Position numbers and translations under genes: made by a program. 5,008 nt of DNA from an uncultured Collinsella sp. (lineage in GTDB: Bacteria > Actinomycetota > Coriobacteriia > Coriobacteriales > Coriobacteriaceae), in the NCBI GenBank assembly GCA_902494375.1, contig CABUTL010000127.1, positions 1 to 5,008 of the forward strand, given 5' to 3'. Under the pieces are notes generated by a model. The model was given only the letters and a program-made list of their open reading frames with translations, made no database searches and was not told the DNA's origin. This document shows positions 4,394 through 5,008 of the stretch, in pieces. Every line of letters begins with the position of its first letter. Positions within the stretch are counted from its first letter, which is position 1.

Positions 4394-5008
4394 CTAGAGC
4401 TCGCAGGCAATCTTGTAGCCGTCGCCGATGGCGTCGCGGATGTTGCCGCACTTGTTGGCATCACCCAACACGTGGGTGGTAACGCCGGCTGCAGCAAGGT
4501 CGTCGGCCAACTTGGTATTGGGACGATAGCCCATGGCAAGCACCAGCGTATCGGCACCGGTGATGGTGTGGACCTCGCCGTCCTTTTCGTAACTGATGGT
4601 GTCCTCTGTGATCTCGGTCACCTTGGCCTCGGTCAGCACGTGGACGCCCTTGGAGAGCATGCGCGTGATGAGCACCGCGCGACCGGCGCCACCCTCGTTG
4701 GCGGCGAGCGTCTTGGTCATCTCGATAACGGTGACATCGCGGTTGGCCGGCGAGAGGTCATTGACCAGCGGGGCCAGGTAATCTGCCGTCTCGCAGCCGA
4801 CGGTGCCGCCGCCCACGACGACGATCTTCTTACCCGGGAAAGCCTTGCCACCCAGCAGGTCGTCGGCCGTCATAACCTGCTTAAAGCCCTTCATAAAGGC
4901 CGGAGCGATGGGCTCGGCGCCATAAGTCAGGACGACCTCGTAACCCGCGTAGTCACGCTGAATGTCCTCGGCAGTAAGCTCGGTGCCAAATACGCACTTC
5001 ACGCCGGC
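4394..5008 (-). CDS. NADH:flavin oxidoreductase / enoate-reductase-type enzyme, C-terminal part
   Basis: The frame is open to the window edge, so the N-terminal part, including any Old-Yellow-Enzyme FMN barrel, is outside; 204 residues are visible. They form the pyridine-nucleotide-disulphide-type module. The NAD(H) Rossmann loop is KIVVVGGGTVGCETADYL, with the GGGTVG turn at visible residues 66-71. The second strand ends in IEM (Glu96), the acidic residue that favours NADH over NADPH. A final FAD contact reads LGDANKCGNIRDAI around 181-194. This order and the short tail match the C-terminus of 2,4-dienoyl-CoA reductase, BaiCD/BaiH and 2-enoate reductase-like proteins, which reduce activated C=C bonds and are numerous in gut Coriobacteriia and Clostridia. 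The substrate cannot be judged. The gene converges on the isomerase gene and is probably unrelated to the sugar-acid genes. A GTG at 5000-5002 is internal, not a credible start. Confidence 0.85.
   Translation of the reverse strand, partial: AGVKCVFGTELTAEDIQRDYAGYEVVLTYGAEPIAPAFMKGFKQVMTADDLLGGKAFPGKKIVVVGGGTVGCETADYLAPLVNDLSPANRDVTVIEMTKTLAANEGGAGRAVLITRMLSKGVHVLTEAKVTEITEDTISYEKDGEVHTITGADTLVLAMGYRPNTKLADDLAAAGVTTHVLGDANKCGNIRDAIGDGYKIACEL

Noticed and set aside
1..5008. CRISPR array, insertion sequence, tRNA/rRNA gene or phage element
   Set aside because: No regularly spaced repeats, transposase motifs, terminal inverted repeats or tRNA cloverleaf are seen. The window is packed with ordinary metabolic genes of uniform composition.

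Overview
The window looks like chromosomal DNA of a high-GC anaerobe. Codons ending in G or C dominate, genes start after GAAAGG- or GGAGG-type ribosome sites, and the gene families fit a gut Actinobacterium of the Coriobacteriia, with Collinsella as my best guess. The taxonomic call is an impression from composition and family content, not a search result.

Layout. Bases 1-124 (minus) hold the first 41 codons of a gene that reads like an IlvD/Edd-family dehydratase. Bases 233-1594 (minus) encode a complete GntP-family sugar-acid permease, probably cotranscribed with that dehydratase. Bases 1595-1828 form a divergent, AT-rich control region with four copies of a (G/A)TCTGATG motif, one of them a perfect 19-bp palindrome. 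Bases 1829-2521 (plus) encode a FadR-type GntR regulator. Bases 2522-2681 are a second control region with a LacI-operator-like palindrome. Bases 2682-3491 (plus) encode a short-chain dehydrogenase very close to streptococcal gluconate 5-dehydrogenase/DhuD. Bases 3492-3631 are a spacer with three segments that can form two mutually exclusive RNA hairpins. Bases 3632-4273 (plus) encode a 213-residue RpiB/LacA/LacB-family isomerase resembling DhuI. A strong intrinsic terminator (4299-4339) closes this unit. Bases 4394-5008 (minus) hold the C-terminal part of a convergent FAD/NADH-dependent enoate-reductase-type enzyme.

How it fits together. This is a sugar-acid (hexonate/hexuronate) utilisation locus. 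GntP would import a sugar acid, and the IlvD/Edd-type dehydratase would convert an aldonate to a 2-keto-3-deoxy acid. The dehydrogenase/isomerase pair matches the DhuD/DhuI pair that streptococci and lactobacilli use instead of KduD/KduI, turning 4-deoxy-5-hexosulose-uronate from glycosaminoglycan or pectin fragments into 2-keto-3-deoxygluconate. Both arms could therefore meet at 2-keto-3-deoxygluconate, under the central FadR-type regulator. No KDG kinase or KDPG aldolase lies in the window.

The least ordinary elements are the alternative-pairing leader before the isomerase, the operator cluster, and the altered signature motifs in the permease and the isomerase.
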